Shown: positions 34,365-44,228, counted from the stretch's first letter. The stretch: 64,000 nt of DNA from Runella salmonicolor (GCF_024158025.1 NZ_JAMZEL010000003.1:471914-535913); one strand, 5' to 3'. The notes: generated by a model not told the origin, from the letters alone. Numbers and translations are program-made.

Positions 34365-35609
34365 TTATATACCTAACAGTTGTTTCCGCAATAGGTTTAG
34401 TAAATAAACGCCGGTGTATTGGATGTTTTGTTCGCGAAATTTTCCAAGTTGTAATTTTTGGGTTACGGTGCCGTTGGGGCCTGCGCTGGCAATCCAGATG
34501 GTGCCCACGGGTTTTTCGTCGGTGCCGCCGTCGGGGCCTGCAATTCCGCTGGCCGCGATGCCATAAGTAGTGTTGAGCCGTTGGCGTACCCCTTCGGCCA
34601 TTTCAACGACGGTTTGCTCGCTTACCGCCCCAAACTCCGCCAAGGTGCTAGGTTTAACCCCCAATTCGGCTATTTTGACTTCGTTGCTGTAACTGATTAC
34701 GCCACCCACAAAATACGTTGACGAGCCAGGTACTTTCGTTATCAAATGCGACGCATAGCCGCCCGTACAGCTTTCGGCGGTAGACAGGGTTTGGCCGCGC
34801 TCTTTTAAGATTCTTCCCACCACGGTTTCAATTTCGTCGTTATCGTACCCAAAAACGTTAACATCAATCAGGGGCAATACTTTTTCGACTTCGGCTTGTG
34901 TCTCTTTTTTGAGTTGCTCCAAGTCGGTGCCCGTGGCGGTGAGACGAAGACGGACTTGCCCAAAGTTGGGTAAATAAGCCAATTTGATGTGAGGTGGCAG
35001 GTTATCTTCCCAATCGGCAATGCGCTCGGCCAAAAAAGACTCTCCGATACCGATGGTGCGGAGCATTTTATGGTAGATAATCGGCGTTTCAAAAAAGGCC
35101 TGCAATTTGGGCAAGAGCGTGTGCGTCATCAGGTTTTTCATTTCAAACGGCACGCCGGGCATGGAGATAAACACCTTGCCATTGCGCTCAAACCACATGC
35201 CTGGGGCGGTTCCCCAACGATTGGGGATGTAAGTGCAATTGTTGGGCACTGCTGCCTGTAAACGATTAAGTTCGGTCATGGGGCGCCCTCTTTTCTCAAA
35301 AAAAGCGGTGATGAATGCCAATGCTTCTTCGTTGATGGAGAGTTCGGTATCGAAATAAGTACAGAGTGTTTTTTTTGTAATGTCGTCTTTGGTAGGCCCG
35401 AGCCCACCCGTAATTAGAATGACATCCGCCCGGCTTTCGGCTTCGGCAAGGATTTCTAAGATAGCCTGTTCATCATCTCCGACCGACGATTTTCGGATGG
35501 TTCTAATCCCGATGTTGGTCAATTCGGTGCTAATCCACTGGGTATTAGTATCGGTAATCTGTCCAAACAATATTTCGTCGCCAATCGTAATTACTTCTGC
35601 TTTGACCAT
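34365..35609 (-). CDS. cinA: CinA-family protein (competence/damage-inducible; NMN deamidase domain)
   Basis: A 414-residue two-domain protein. The N-terminal MoaB/MogA-like domain begins MVKAEVITIGDEILFGQITD, with ITGGLGPTKDD. The C-terminal nicotinamide mononucleotide deamidase domain has STAESCTGGYASHLIT and ASGIAGPDGGTDEKPVG. It recycles NMN from NAD-consuming reactions such as DNA ligation. Full length for the family. It leads the short transcript cinA-E2. The association with competence is historical; comEC and dprA lie elsewhere in the window. Confidence 0.95.
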   Translation of the reverse strand: MVKAEVITIGDEILFGQITDTNTQWISTELTNIGIRTIRKSSVGDDEQAILEILAEAESRADVILITGGLGPTKDDITKKTLCTYFDTELSINEEALAFITAFFEKRGRPMTELNRLQAAVPNNCTYIPNRWGTAPGMWFERNGKVFISMPGVPFEMKNLMTHTLLPKLQAFFETPIIYHKMLRTIGIGESFLAERIADWEDNLPPHIKLAYLPNFGQVRLRLTATGTDLEQLKKETQAEVEKVLPLIDVNVFGYDNDEIETVVGRILKERGQTLSTAESCTGGYASHLITKVPGSSTYFVGGVISYSNEVKIAELGVKPSTLAEFGAVSEQTVVEMAEGVRQRLNTTYGIAASGIAGPDGGTDEKPVGTIWIASAGPNGTVTQKLQLGKFREQNIQYTGVYLLNLLRKQLLGI

Positions 35610-35773
35610 GTATTCAATTTTTTGTCAAAGTTAGCCAAAATTCTGTTTTGGTAGGAACGTTGGCCTTCCTATACCGCATATTGTTCCAAACTCAATTATG
35701 GTTTGGGGGGTATTTTTCACTTGACCAGACTGTGTTTGTTTCCAAACCGTATTAATATTGCCTTTTTGGCCGC

Positions 35774-36124
35774 TTAATCTTTCTCTGTGTTGGCCAAGAT
35801 TAAGGCCCCTCCTGCAATGCCGAGGTCTTTAAGAAGGCTTCCCATGGCCTTTTCATCCCCTCCCAAAAAACTGGGTAAGTGCACAAAAATTACAAATGAG
35901 ATAAGCATAATGCCGAGCAGAATCGCGGCGGTTCTTGCCCATTTTTGCAGGATGATTGCCAAAGCAGCGGCCAGTAAAGCAATGCCCGTGATGTAAACCC
36001 AAACGATACCTCCAGGTAAGTAAGCAGGGACCATTGCGGATACATTGCCAGCATTCATAAGATGGTATACACCAAAAATTGCCATTGGAATTGCCAGCAA
36101 CAGACGGCCGAGCGTTGAAAGCAT
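35774..36124 (-). CDS. DoxX-like small membrane protein
   Basis: A 116-residue protein with four predicted membrane segments (LLLAIPMAIFGVYHLM, then VWVYITGIALLAAALAIIL, then AAILLGIMLISFVIF, then LGIAGGALILA). The ATG at 36124 (MLSTLGRLLLAIP) is preferred over the frame opening at 36166. The layout fits the DoxX/DUF4267-like group; function unknown. It stands alone between cinA and the SPFH operon. Confidence 0.75.
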   Translation of the reverse strand: MLSTLGRLLLAIPMAIFGVYHLMNAGNVSAMVPAYLPGGIVWVYITGIALLAAALAIILQKWARTAAILLGIMLISFVIFVHLPSFLGGDEKAMGSLLKDLGIAGGALILANTEKD

Positions 36125-36404
36125 ACATTTATAAGGTTTAGGGTGAAAGAAGGATAAAGCAGGCAAAAATAAGTGTAATTATAGCTGATTACTTGAATAT
36201 AAAAATAAAAATTATAAATATATTGAGAAAAAAGGACTAAAATTAACATTTTAGGGTTAAAGAAGGGCGCTTCTTCGGATGAGTTTGCCGCTTAATAAAC
36301 ATTTACACCGTTCTTGGAATGTTTTATTATCTTCATCCTTAAAGCATTGTAATACGTCGCTTATTCTGGTATTTTCGTTCAAAATTTAAACCTTAACTAT
36401 CCTC

Positions 36405-37310
36405 ATGATTGCATTTATCATTATTGTCGTTTTGGCCCTGCTTATTGTGTTAATGACGGTCAAAGTTGTACCTCAACAAACGGCCTATGTTGTTGAACGC
36501 CTCGGCAAATTTCATGCCGTGTTGCAGCCGGGCATCAACTTCATTATTCCTTTTTTTGACCGTACGGCCTATAAGCACAGTTTGAAAGAAAAAGCTATTG
36601 ATATTCCTGAGCAGATTTGTATTACTCGCGACAACGTTCAGGTACGGGTAGACGGGGTGCTTTTTTTGCAGGTAATCGACCCGCAACGTGCCTCTTACGG
36701 AATTGGAGATTATATTTTTGGGGTAACGCAATTGGCCCAAACCACGATGCGTTCGGAAATGGGTAAGATTGATTTAGATAAAACATTTGAAGAGCGGACA
36801 ACGGTGAATCAGGCCGTGGTTCATGCCATTGACGAAGCGGCGATTGGCTGGGGTGTAAAAATGTTGCGGTATGAAATTAAAAACATCACCCCTCCGCAAA
36901 GCGTATTACATGCCATGGAAAAGCAAATGCAGGCTGAACGTGAACGCCGCGCATTGATTTTGCAGTCAGACGGTGAAAAAATGGCCGCCGTCAACGTAGC
37001 CGAAGGCCAAAAGCAAAAGGTGGTATTGGAGTCAGAAGCATTGAAAACGCGTCAGATTAACGAGGCAGAAGGACAGGCTGCCGCCATTATGTCGGTAGCA
37101 GATGCCACCGCCGAAAGTATCCGGGTAGTGGCCGCCGCCATTCAGGAAAAAGGCGGAATGGATGCCGTACAACTTAAAGTGGCGGAGCAAATGGTACAGC
37201 AATTCGGAAACTTGGCTAAATCGACCAATACAATGATTTTGCCAGCCAATTTTGGAGACATGGCCTCGATGATTGCGGCAGCCATGAGCGTAGTAAAACA
37301 ACAGAAGTAA
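36405..37310 (+). CDS. SPFH/Band-7 membrane protein (QmcA/paraslipin-like)
   Basis: A 301-residue scaffold protein with an N-terminal membrane anchor (IIIVVLALLIVLMTV) and an SPFH domain (about 20-190, with VVERLGKFHAVLQPGINFII), followed by a coiled Glu/Ala-rich stretch (KQMQAERERRALI). The NfeD-like gene follows after 47 bp, the common SPFH/NfeD pairing thought to organise membrane microdomains. Confidence 0.94.
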   Translation: MIAFIIIVVLALLIVLMTVKVVPQQTAYVVERLGKFHAVLQPGINFIIPFFDRTAYKHSLKEKAIDIPEQICITRDNVQVRVDGVLFLQVIDPQRASYGIGDYIFGVTQLAQTTMRSEMGKIDLDKTFEERTTVNQAVVHAIDEAAIGWGVKMLRYEIKNITPPQSVLHAMEKQMQAERERRALILQSDGEKMAAVNVAEGQKQKVVLESEALKTRQINEAEGQAAAIMSVADATAESIRVVAAAIQEKGGMDAVQLKVAEQMVQQFGNLAKSTNTMILPANFGDMASMIAAAMSVVKQQK

Positions 37311-37357
37311 TCAATTGGGCTAGAATGGCCCGCAGCGTATAAATTTCTATAAATCAG

Positions 37358-37801
37358 ATGGATTCGACACAGATTTGGGTAATAGTTGGAGTCGCTATGC
37401 TGATAGCAGAGCTACTTTCGGTAACGTTTGTTTTCTTGTTTTTGAGTGTTGGGGCATTTGTGACCGCCATTTTATCATGGACAGGTCTTACGCCAACAGT
37501 CAATTCCCAGCTTTTCTGTTTTTCGGTAGTTTCGGTGCTTTCCTTGTTGGCTTTGCGAAAACCACTGCTCCAGTTTTCGCGCCGCAAAAACAAGTCGCTC
37601 GAATACTCTGAGTACGTGGGCGATAAAGCTACGGTGGTGCAAACGATTCCCTCAGATGGGGAGGGGCGGGTTTTTTACCGTGGAACAGAATGGATTGCTT
37701 TGACCCAAAAAGGGCATCCTATCGCGATGGGGTCGTCGGTTATTATTAAACAACTTGATGGCATCAAATTGATTGTTTCGGAGCCAGAAACAGCAGAATA
37801 A
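37358..37801 (+). CDS. NfeD-family membrane protein
   Basis: A 147-residue protein. Two to three membrane segments fill the first half (VAMLIAELLSVTFVFLFLS, then FVTAILSW, then FCFSVVSVLSLLAL), and a C-terminal OB-fold domain (about 85-142) contains GDKATVVQTIPSDGEGRV. This is the short NfeD form lacking a protease domain. It pairs with the preceding SPFH protein, as is typical, and ends at a terminator. Confidence 0.92.
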   Translation: MDSTQIWVIVGVAMLIAELLSVTFVFLFLSVGAFVTAILSWTGLTPTVNSQLFCFSVVSVLSLLALRKPLLQFSRRKNKSLEYSEYVGDKATVVQTIPSDGEGRVFYRGTEWIALTQKGHPIAMGSSVIIKQLDGIKLIVSEPETAE

Positions 37802-37823
37802 GGTATTTTATGGCTTAAAAATA

Positions 37824-37853
37824 AGAGGCGACACCAAACGGTGCCGCCTCTTT
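37824..37853. terminator. Terminator after the SPFH/NfeD pair
   Basis: AGAGGCGACACC pairs with GGTGCCGCCTCT around AAAC, with a single internal mismatch and a short T run. It lies between the NfeD gene and the convergent oxidoreductase gene. Confidence 0.75.
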
Positions 37854-37887
37854 ATGTGATGTTATTCGCTTACAGATTGCGTTGTTT

Positions 37888-39219
37888 TTAGTACTTAAAC
37901 GGCTTTCCGCCTGCCAATACTTCCTGCGTTTTTTCATCAAATGTTACGCGCTGACCGGTACGGTAGGCGGCGTTGGCCATGATGGTGGCAATGGAGTGCT
38001 GATACCCTGCTTCAATCGGAGCATTTGGCTGTTTGCGGCTGCGCACGCATTCCATCCAGTTTTTGATGTGATTGAACGTCAAAGGGTCACCGCCAGTGTT
38101 GGCGTCGGTAGCTACTTTTATACCTTCGAGTTTTGTAGGCGTAATTAAGTTGGCTTTCAGTCCCATGGCGGCGGCTTCGCGCTCGCGCAAACCACCCGTT
38201 GAGCTGATTTCGTTGGTATCCAAGTTAATCATACCGCCGTTTGAGTAATACAATTCCTTGGTTTCGCCCGCAGAATTGGAGAAACGGCTGGTAAATTGTA
38301 CCTGGAAGCCCGAAGTGGGGTCGTTGGCTGGGCCATAATCAAACACTACCGTGAGGGTATCTGGATTGGTACGACCATCTTTCCACTGATAAATCCCGCC
38401 GTTGGCTACGGCAGAACGCGGATGTGATAATCCGCTGAACCAGTGTACTGTATCAATTTGGTGGCTCATCCATTGGCCCGGGATACCCGACGAATACGGC
38501 CAAAACAGACGATACTCAAGGTATTTGCGGGGGTCAAAAGCCACTTTGGGGCGATTCAGTTGGTAGCGTATCCAGTCTACATCTGATTCTTTCAAATCTT
38601 TGGTTAATTCTGGTCTGCGCCAGCGGCCCGGTTGATTGACGTTCCACATCAATTCTACCATGACGATAGGGCCGAATTTGCCTGATTTGATAAATTCATC
38701 GGCGGCCCAGTAGTTTTCTCCGCTGCGGCGTTGCGACCCGATTTGCACAATTTTTCCAGAAGCTTTTACGGCCTTCAATACAGCGCGGTTGTCTTCCATG
38801 GTTTCGGCCAAGGGTTTTTCGGCGTATACATCGCAGCCTGCCTTCACGGCCTCAATGGTATGTAGGGCGTGCTGAAAGTCGGCGGTGCTCATAAAAACAG
38901 CATCCACCATTTTGGCATCGTACATTTCTTCGTTATTACGGAAAACCTTTACGTTACCTCCCAATTGCTTGTCCAAATAAGCTTTTCCTTCGTCACGACG
39001 GCGATTCCAAATATCGGAAAGCGACGTGATTTCAAAGTTCATTCCTTTAGACAATTCTTTGAAAGGGCCTACGTGTGAAGCGCGGTGACGATCAGAAAAG
39101 CCCACAACACCCACGCGCACGCGGTCGTTGGCTCCGATGATTTTAGAATAGCTTGTGGTCGACATCGCGGTCGCTGCACTCGCTAAAATAGATTTTTGTA
39201 TAAATTCTCTGCGTTGCAT
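37888..39219 (-). CDS. Tat-exported Gfo/Idh/MocA-family oxidoreductase
   Basis: A 443-residue NAD(P)-type sugar oxidoreductase. The N-terminus RREFIQKSILASAATAM is Tat-like, so it is probably periplasmic with tightly bound cofactor. The Rossmann start is VRVGVVGFSDRH, and the family segment YAEKPLAE carries the EKP motif. It closes a minus-strand group with DUF1080 and FG-GAP genes, a setting known for 3-keto-glycoside metabolism in Bacteroidota. A terminator-like hairpin (39355-39382) lies between it and the DUF1080 gene, so it may have its own promoter. Confidence 0.9.
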   Translation of the reverse strand: MQRREFIQKSILASAATAMSTTSYSKIIGANDRVRVGVVGFSDRHRASHVGPFKELSKGMNFEITSLSDIWNRRRDEGKAYLDKQLGGNVKVFRNNEEMYDAKMVDAVFMSTADFQHALHTIEAVKAGCDVYAEKPLAETMEDNRAVLKAVKASGKIVQIGSQRRSGENYWAADEFIKSGKFGPIVMVELMWNVNQPGRWRRPELTKDLKESDVDWIRYQLNRPKVAFDPRKYLEYRLFWPYSSGIPGQWMSHQIDTVHWFSGLSHPRSAVANGGIYQWKDGRTNPDTLTVVFDYGPANDPTSGFQVQFTSRFSNSAGETKELYYSNGGMINLDTNEISSTGGLREREAAAMGLKANLITPTKLEGIKVATDANTGGDPLTFNHIKNWMECVRSRKQPNAPIEAGYQHSIATIMANAAYRTGQRVTFDEKTQEVLAGGKPFKY

Positions 39220-39354
39220 TGTAAAAACAGGTTTTTAATATAAAGGCACTTAATTCTTTTCCATACCCCAAAACTCCGTTTTTTTTCTCAAATCGGCAAC
39301 TGCCGAAAACGCACACATTGCTGATTGCCAGAATAAACCGCCTTGAGGGAATAA

Positions 39355-39382
39355 AAAAAGCCACCGCATCAGGTGGCTTTTT
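39355..39382 (-). terminator. Terminator after the DUF1080 gene
   Basis: AAAAAGCCACC pairs with GGTGGCTTTTT around GCATCA. It lies just beyond the minus-strand DUF1080 stop. Confidence 0.85.
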
Positions 39383-39399
39383 GATGGGTAATTAAATAT

Positions 39400-40833
39400 T
39401 TATTTCAACTCCCGAATTTTAATACTGCGGTACATGACAAGGTCGCCGTGGTCTTGCAACAAAATGGGGCCTTTGGGGGCTGAACCAAATTTGTCGCCCC
39501 AAACGGCGTATTTGCTGCGCTGTACGAGGGCTTTATAAAAGTCTGAGTTGCGGTTGTATTCCACCACTTTGAATCCGTTGAGGTAATGCTCAACATGATT
39601 GTTGGGATAGACCACGATACGTCCTTGATTCCAATCCCCGATTTTTTTGACCGCGCCTCTGCGGTAGCCCGTTTTGTCGGCAGGAATGAGGTCGTAGAGC
39701 GAGCCAATGGTGCGGTTGCCACCAGCGCCCATTTTGGCGTCGGGGTGTTTGGCATCGTCCAACACCTGAAACTCCAGACCAATGGCCGAGCCCTTTTTGA
39801 TGTAATCAGCAGGCACCGTCATCGGCTCTCCTGGTTGAAATTCATGGGTGTACTGGAGTAATTCATTGACGAAATATTTTACGCCCGAGTTGGCTCCTTC
39901 GGTAAGTTTGAAGTCGAAAGTAAGTTCAAAAGCGCCGAATTTTTCGGTGGTCAGGATGTCGCCGCCGTTGGTTGATTCAGCTCCGTTGCCTTTGTCTACG
40001 CTCAACACGCCATCTTTGATGCTCCAGCCCCCTTTTGGGAATTCTGTTTTGTAAGCACCACGCCACCCGTTGGTGGTTTTTCCATCCCACAACAAACGGA
40101 TTCCCAAGGCTTTTTCTGGTTCAGAAACCGTGTTTGGAATCCAGTTTTCGATGCGAACGTTGCTGGCGGGAGTCGGTTGCAGATTAGTGGTTTGAATCCG
40201 CACGTTGCGCCAGCGTACCTGCTTGCCTTCATCTTCTTTGCGGTTTCCGATGGAATGAACCTGTAAACAAATGAATCCGCTCAATGTGACATCGTCGATT
40301 ACGTGGCTGATTTCGACGCCGTTGACAAACGTCCGCAAGCTGGTGCCAATGGCTTCGATGCGGTATTTGTTCCACTGGTTGTTGCGCAAAAATACGCCTC
40401 TTGACTTAGGGTTTACCTCTGGAACGTACAACCATCCACGGCGCGCCTCGTCGTAGATTCCGCCCGATAAATCGCGATCGGTGGCGTCTATTTCCATTTG
40501 ATAACCGTGTACGCGGCCATTGTTATAGTCGGGTTTTGACAATGACCGAAATTGAATGCCTGAGTTAAGCCCTTCATCGACGTTTACTTCGCACTCAAAA
40601 ATAAAATCACCGTAGTCTTTTTCGGTGGTTAAGAAGGAGTTGGGGGTATTGGCCACGGCTGTTCCGACAATGACGCCGTCTTTCACTTCATATTTAGCTT
40701 GGCCGTTTAGCTGTTTCCAGCCTTTCAGGGTTTTGCCGTCAAAAAGCGGTGTCCAAGTCGCTTTTTGGGCCTGAACCGCATCGAAACAATGCGAAATCAG
40801 TAAAGTAATGATTGCAAAAAGTGTCTTTTTCAT
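39400..40833 (-). CDS. Double DUF1080 (3-keto-glycoside hydrolase-type) exported protein
   Basis: A 477-residue periplasmic or surface protein. The ATG at 40833 gives signal peptide MKKTLFAIITLLISHCFDAV; the frame opens earlier at 40857. It has two concanavalin-like DUF1080 domains: about 25-220 (WTPLFDGKTLKGWKQLNG) and about 245-477 (LLWDGKTTNGWRGAYKTEF). Some DUF1080 proteins hydrolyse or eliminate 3-keto-glucosides. Its neighbours are the Tat oxidoreductase and the heme-motif FG-GAP lipoprotein. Confidence 0.9.
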   Translation of the reverse strand: MKKTLFAIITLLISHCFDAVQAQKATWTPLFDGKTLKGWKQLNGQAKYEVKDGVIVGTAVANTPNSFLTTEKDYGDFIFECEVNVDEGLNSGIQFRSLSKPDYNNGRVHGYQMEIDATDRDLSGGIYDEARRGWLYVPEVNPKSRGVFLRNNQWNKYRIEAIGTSLRTFVNGVEISHVIDDVTLSGFICLQVHSIGNRKEDEGKQVRWRNVRIQTTNLQPTPASNVRIENWIPNTVSEPEKALGIRLLWDGKTTNGWRGAYKTEFPKGGWSIKDGVLSVDKGNGAESTNGGDILTTEKFGAFELTFDFKLTEGANSGVKYFVNELLQYTHEFQPGEPMTVPADYIKKGSAIGLEFQVLDDAKHPDAKMGAGGNRTIGSLYDLIPADKTGYRRGAVKKIGDWNQGRIVVYPNNHVEHYLNGFKVVEYNRNSDFYKALVQRSKYAVWGDKFGSAPKGPILLQDHGDLVMYRSIKIRELK

Positions 40834-40973
40834 TTTTAAATGGATGATTAAAATCAAATTGAATAAGTAAGAAGTTGCGGTTTTCTAATGAGAAATTGAG
40901 CCGAATAAATGCAACGCCAACGCTTCATTACCCAACTATGTGAATCTATGATGATTATGTAAGATGCTGATTG

Positions 40974-42482
40974 TTAGTTAGTTGTATTTTTTGTTAATGT
41001 TTTGTTTTCCAGAATCTGTAAGCCCGTCATTCCCGCGGGCAGCGGAAATCTGTAAGGTGGGCGTTCGAGATAGCCCAATAACAGGTCTTTGTCGCCGTCT
41101 TGGTCATAATCTGCTTTTTCGAGGAGCATCCATTTGTCTTGCCGAGGTTTCGGGAAGGTTTTAGCGGTAAATTTCAACTCTCCTTGGTTCTCAAAATACA
41201 CAAATCCTTCCTGTGGGTTGGAAGGAAAGTAAGAGATAGCCGCAATGTCAATGTCGCCGTCATTGTCAAAATCATCGGCGAGGGCTTTTGAGGCACCGTG
41301 CAAAGGGAAAAACCATTTTTCTTGAAACTGATTTTTGCCGTCGTTTAAGAAAATACGTACGCCGTGATAAGGTTTCAGAATCATGGAATAATCGGCATTG
41401 TCGCCGTTGGTGTACACAATGTCAACCCAACCGTCGCCGTTGACGTCGGCCAAATCGGCGTAGCTGGAGCCGTACACGGGTGGGAAGCGCAACAGGATTT
41501 GTTTCTCGTATTTTCCACCGCCTCGATTATAAATCACGGAAACCTGTTCGTCGCCCTGCGCCATCATAACAAAAAAGTCCAGTTTGCCATCACGGTTAAA
41601 ATCATAAGGTTGAACCAATCGCGCCCCGGGAGCGGGGTCAAATTTAAACACCTGATAGGTGTGGTCTTGTTGTTGTTTAAACCAAGACAATTGACCGACA
41701 TTGTTGCCGTATTCGCACATCACGATGTCTTCAAGTCCATCGCCATCTACATCCGTAAAAGACTGATTTACGGGGCGACGAAGTTTCGGGAGTATCGGAG
41801 TTAAGGCCCATGTTTTGCCATCGGCCGATTTGCGGGCTTTTTCTAGCGTACCTCGATTGTGGTCGTTGGGGTCCATGATGCCCATCAGCAATACATCCAA
41901 ACTCCCGTCGGGGTAGGCGCGTAAGTCAGAGGGGGGGCTGCTCACTTTGAGGGAGTCGATGCGTTTGAATTGTTGGTCAAATACCGTTACCATTCCTCGC
42001 CGACTACCCACAAATAGCTTCTTGCTGAGGGAGTCGTACTTGAGGAGCGAAACAAAAGGCTCCACCTGCGGGGTATTGGCTTTGGGCAAAAATCGGGAGA
42101 GGGTGGGAGAAATAAGGTTTTTGCGGGAGGAATCTGGCAGTTTATCGGGCGCATTTTTGACGTAATAATTCACAATGCTTTCCCATTGTTCAGGCGTTAC
42201 GATGGGGGTTTCGGGAAAAACATTGGCTTGGGTAAACGCCACAATCTCTTCGGTAGAAAAGTCCTGATAGAAGCCGATGTTTTGCTGAACGACGCCCAAA
42301 CGCAGGGCCATTTTGGGCAGTACACTTTCTTTCCACGTTTTTTTGTCGAGCAAATCGGGCGTTGGCATGAGGTGACAGCCTCCACAGTAACTCTGGGCTA
42401 ATTTTTGCTCCTCCGATTCTTGGGAGGTATTACAGGCAATGAGAATTGATAATACTAAACCAATAGCAATAATTTTCGTCAT
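40974..42482 (-). CDS. FG-GAP/VCBS-repeat lipoprotein with an N-terminal CxxCH heme motif
   Basis: A 502-residue lipoprotein. The ATG at 42482 starts signal MTKIIAIGLVLSILIAC with lipidated Cys17; the frame opens earlier at 42533. A single heme-c motif CGGCH (33-37) sits in a short cytochrome-like region. Several FG-GAP/VCBS propeller repeats follow, with calcium-type loops DVDGDGLED, DFNRDGKLD, DVNGDGWVD, DFDNDGDID and DYDQDGDKD. The combination suggests an envelope electron carrier or binding protein. It heads the minus-strand group with DUF1080 and Gfo/Idh/MocA genes. Confidence 0.88.
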   Translation of the reverse strand: MTKIIAIGLVLSILIACNTSQESEEQKLAQSYCGGCHLMPTPDLLDKKTWKESVLPKMALRLGVVQQNIGFYQDFSTEEIVAFTQANVFPETPIVTPEQWESIVNYYVKNAPDKLPDSSRKNLISPTLSRFLPKANTPQVEPFVSLLKYDSLSKKLFVGSRRGMVTVFDQQFKRIDSLKVSSPPSDLRAYPDGSLDVLLMGIMDPNDHNRGTLEKARKSADGKTWALTPILPKLRRPVNQSFTDVDGDGLEDIVMCEYGNNVGQLSWFKQQQDHTYQVFKFDPAPGARLVQPYDFNRDGKLDFFVMMAQGDEQVSVIYNRGGGKYEKQILLRFPPVYGSSYADLADVNGDGWVDIVYTNGDNADYSMILKPYHGVRIFLNDGKNQFQEKWFFPLHGASKALADDFDNDGDIDIAAISYFPSNPQEGFVYFENQGELKFTAKTFPKPRQDKWMLLEKADYDQDGDKDLLLGYLERPPYRFPLPAGMTGLQILENKTLTKNTTN

Positions 42483-42532
42483 GGAATTGTTTACTTTGCA
42501 ATTAAAACGCAGTGCCAGTGAAAAACTACGCA

Positions 42533-43627
42533 ATGAAATCCAAAACTCCCCTTTTTTGGCGTATTCAGCAATTATTTTTTTGCTTTACCTTACTCAGTTA
42601 CACGCTTACCTATTTTGCCATTACGGGGCACTGGCTCGCGGGCTTCATTATGATGAGCCTTCCTTTGCTGCTGATTATTCATATTTTGCTGGTTGGTTTT
42701 TGGCTGGTGTTTAATTCCAAAAGAGTATGGCTTTCGGGATTGGCCTTGTTGTTAAGTTTTCCTTTTTGGGCAAGAACGTACGGACTAGGGCCAGCAGAAG
42801 AAGAAACGGTCTCTTCTAAAAATGAGATTAAGGTACTGAGTTATAACGTTATGTCGTTTGACGCATACAGTTATTTAGTTGATAAAAATTCCGAAAATAC
42901 CAACAAGCTGATTGAATGGGCGAAGAAAGAAGATGCCGATGTCAAATGCTTTCAAGAGTTTTTGAATCACCGAGACCGGAAGGATTTGCAAACAGTTGCC
43001 CAATTTAAAAAGGAGGGCTATCCTTATCACGTGTCTATGCAATCTATACAGGACCAAGGCAAAGATTACTCAAACGGGCTGGCGATTTTCTCAAAATACC
43101 CGATTATTAAACAGGAGAAAATAGAATTTAGTAACCAAAACGGCATCATTTATGCCGATATAAAAATCAAAGGCGATACGATTCGGTTTATCAGTGTGCA
43201 TTTACGCTCCATGATTGTGCGTGTGGGAGGGCTTAAATTGGCGGTCAAAGAAAAGAATCTTGGACTGGGACGCTATGAATTGGCGAGTACCTTCAGAAAA
43301 TTAAAAGGCGGTTTTGTGCATCACGCAGAGGAGTCTAAAATTCTGACGGATTGGATTGAGAAAAGTCCGCACGCCGTGGTGGTATGCGGTGATTTTAACG
43401 AAATTCCGTACAGTTATGCCTACGGGCAGGTTCGTAAACGTTTATCGAATGCTTTTGAAGAAGCGGGTTCAGGGTTTGGATTTACGTACCGGAAGGCTCC
43501 CGGATTTATTCGAATCGACAACCAGTTTTATGATAACAAAAAGCTTGAAGTGATTGATTTTCAGACCAGAAAAGACGTAAAATATTCAGACCATTATCCG
43601 ATTATTGGCCGTTATAAGCTATTATAA
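42533..43627 (+). CDS. Membrane-anchored endonuclease/exonuclease/phosphatase-family protein
   Basis: A 364-residue protein from ATG 42533; a GTG at 42512 is possible. Two to three N-terminal membrane segments precede the catalytic fold (about 95-364). Metal and active-site motifs are KVLSYNVMSFD, FQEF, CGDFNEIPYS and the closing SDHYPIIG. Substrate could be a nucleic acid, lipid or phosphoinositide-like headgroup; it cannot be named. It diverges from the FG-GAP lipoprotein with only 50 bp between starts. Confidence 0.88.
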   Translation: MKSKTPLFWRIQQLFFCFTLLSYTLTYFAITGHWLAGFIMMSLPLLLIIHILLVGFWLVFNSKRVWLSGLALLLSFPFWARTYGLGPAEEETVSSKNEIKVLSYNVMSFDAYSYLVDKNSENTNKLIEWAKKEDADVKCFQEFLNHRDRKDLQTVAQFKKEGYPYHVSMQSIQDQGKDYSNGLAIFSKYPIIKQEKIEFSNQNGIIYADIKIKGDTIRFISVHLRSMIVRVGGLKLAVKEKNLGLGRYELASTFRKLKGGFVHHAEESKILTDWIEKSPHAVVVCGDFNEIPYSYAYGQVRKRLSNAFEEAGSGFGFTYRKAPGFIRIDNQFYDNKKLEVIDFQTRKDVKYSDHYPIIGRYKLL

Positions 43628-43781
43628 TACCCAAATATCTGGCACGAGGCTGGGCTGTGATTAGTAGCCTATTGCATTTTTTTAAAACCTGACGCTAGTC
43701 AGTTTTGTTACTGACCCACCTCATACTCAAAGCTTAAAATAAAGCAGAATTTAGGACCATTCATTTAACCACGCGCGAATC

Positions 43782-44228
43782 ATGGCACGAAACACTAAAT
43801 TTGATTTACATCGCTTTCATTTTGAGCATAGACTCTGGCTCAATGAGGTCAATTTTGTGGACCAAGAGGTTGATTTTTTTGGACATTTGGTGCACGAGAT
43901 GCGGGCCTTTTTGCCCGTAGAGGAGATGGAGTCTAATTTTGCCGAAACCCTTACCCATTTTGAGCGTGAGTTCGACCATTTCAAACGCACCGTCAACAGC
44001 ATACAGGCTGATATTCGTGATCAGGAGGGGATTATTGCAAACATTATTAAGGAAGAAACCACCCAATTTAACGACGAGGTCCGCGAGAGCCAGGCCTATT
44101 TACGGGAGAAAATGTCTTTTTTTCACGACAATTACCGAAAGTTAAAAACCGAATTTAAACTTTTTATGGGCAAAGATTTGGAAAAACATATCCATGTTCC
44201 CGCCCAACCACAAGGAAAGGATAGGTAA
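43782..44228 (+). CDS. Hypothetical charged helical protein
   Basis: A 148-residue protein I do not recognise. It is strongly helical and charged with many aromatic and Glu residues (HFEREFDHFKRTVNSIQADI), likely a coiled coil, with no signal peptide or membrane segment. It is first in a tight plus-strand run with a serine hydrolase, an FMN-binding glutamate-synthase-like protein and dprA. A GTCAGT/ACTGAC hairpin (43698-43715) lies in its leader. Confidence 0.75.
   Translation: MARNTKFDLHRFHFEHRLWLNEVNFVDQEVDFFGHLVHEMRAFLPVEEMESNFAETLTHFEREFDHFKRTVNSIQADIRDQEGIIANIIKEETTQFNDEVRESQAYLREKMSFFHDNYRKLKTEFKLFMGKDLEKHIHVPAQPQGKDR

Noticed and set aside
43640..43655. Sigma-54 promoter TGGCACG-N4-TGGGC before the 43782 gene
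   Set aside because: Only the -24 half matches; the -12 half lacks GC, the site is 125 bp from the gene, and no enhancer dyads are near.
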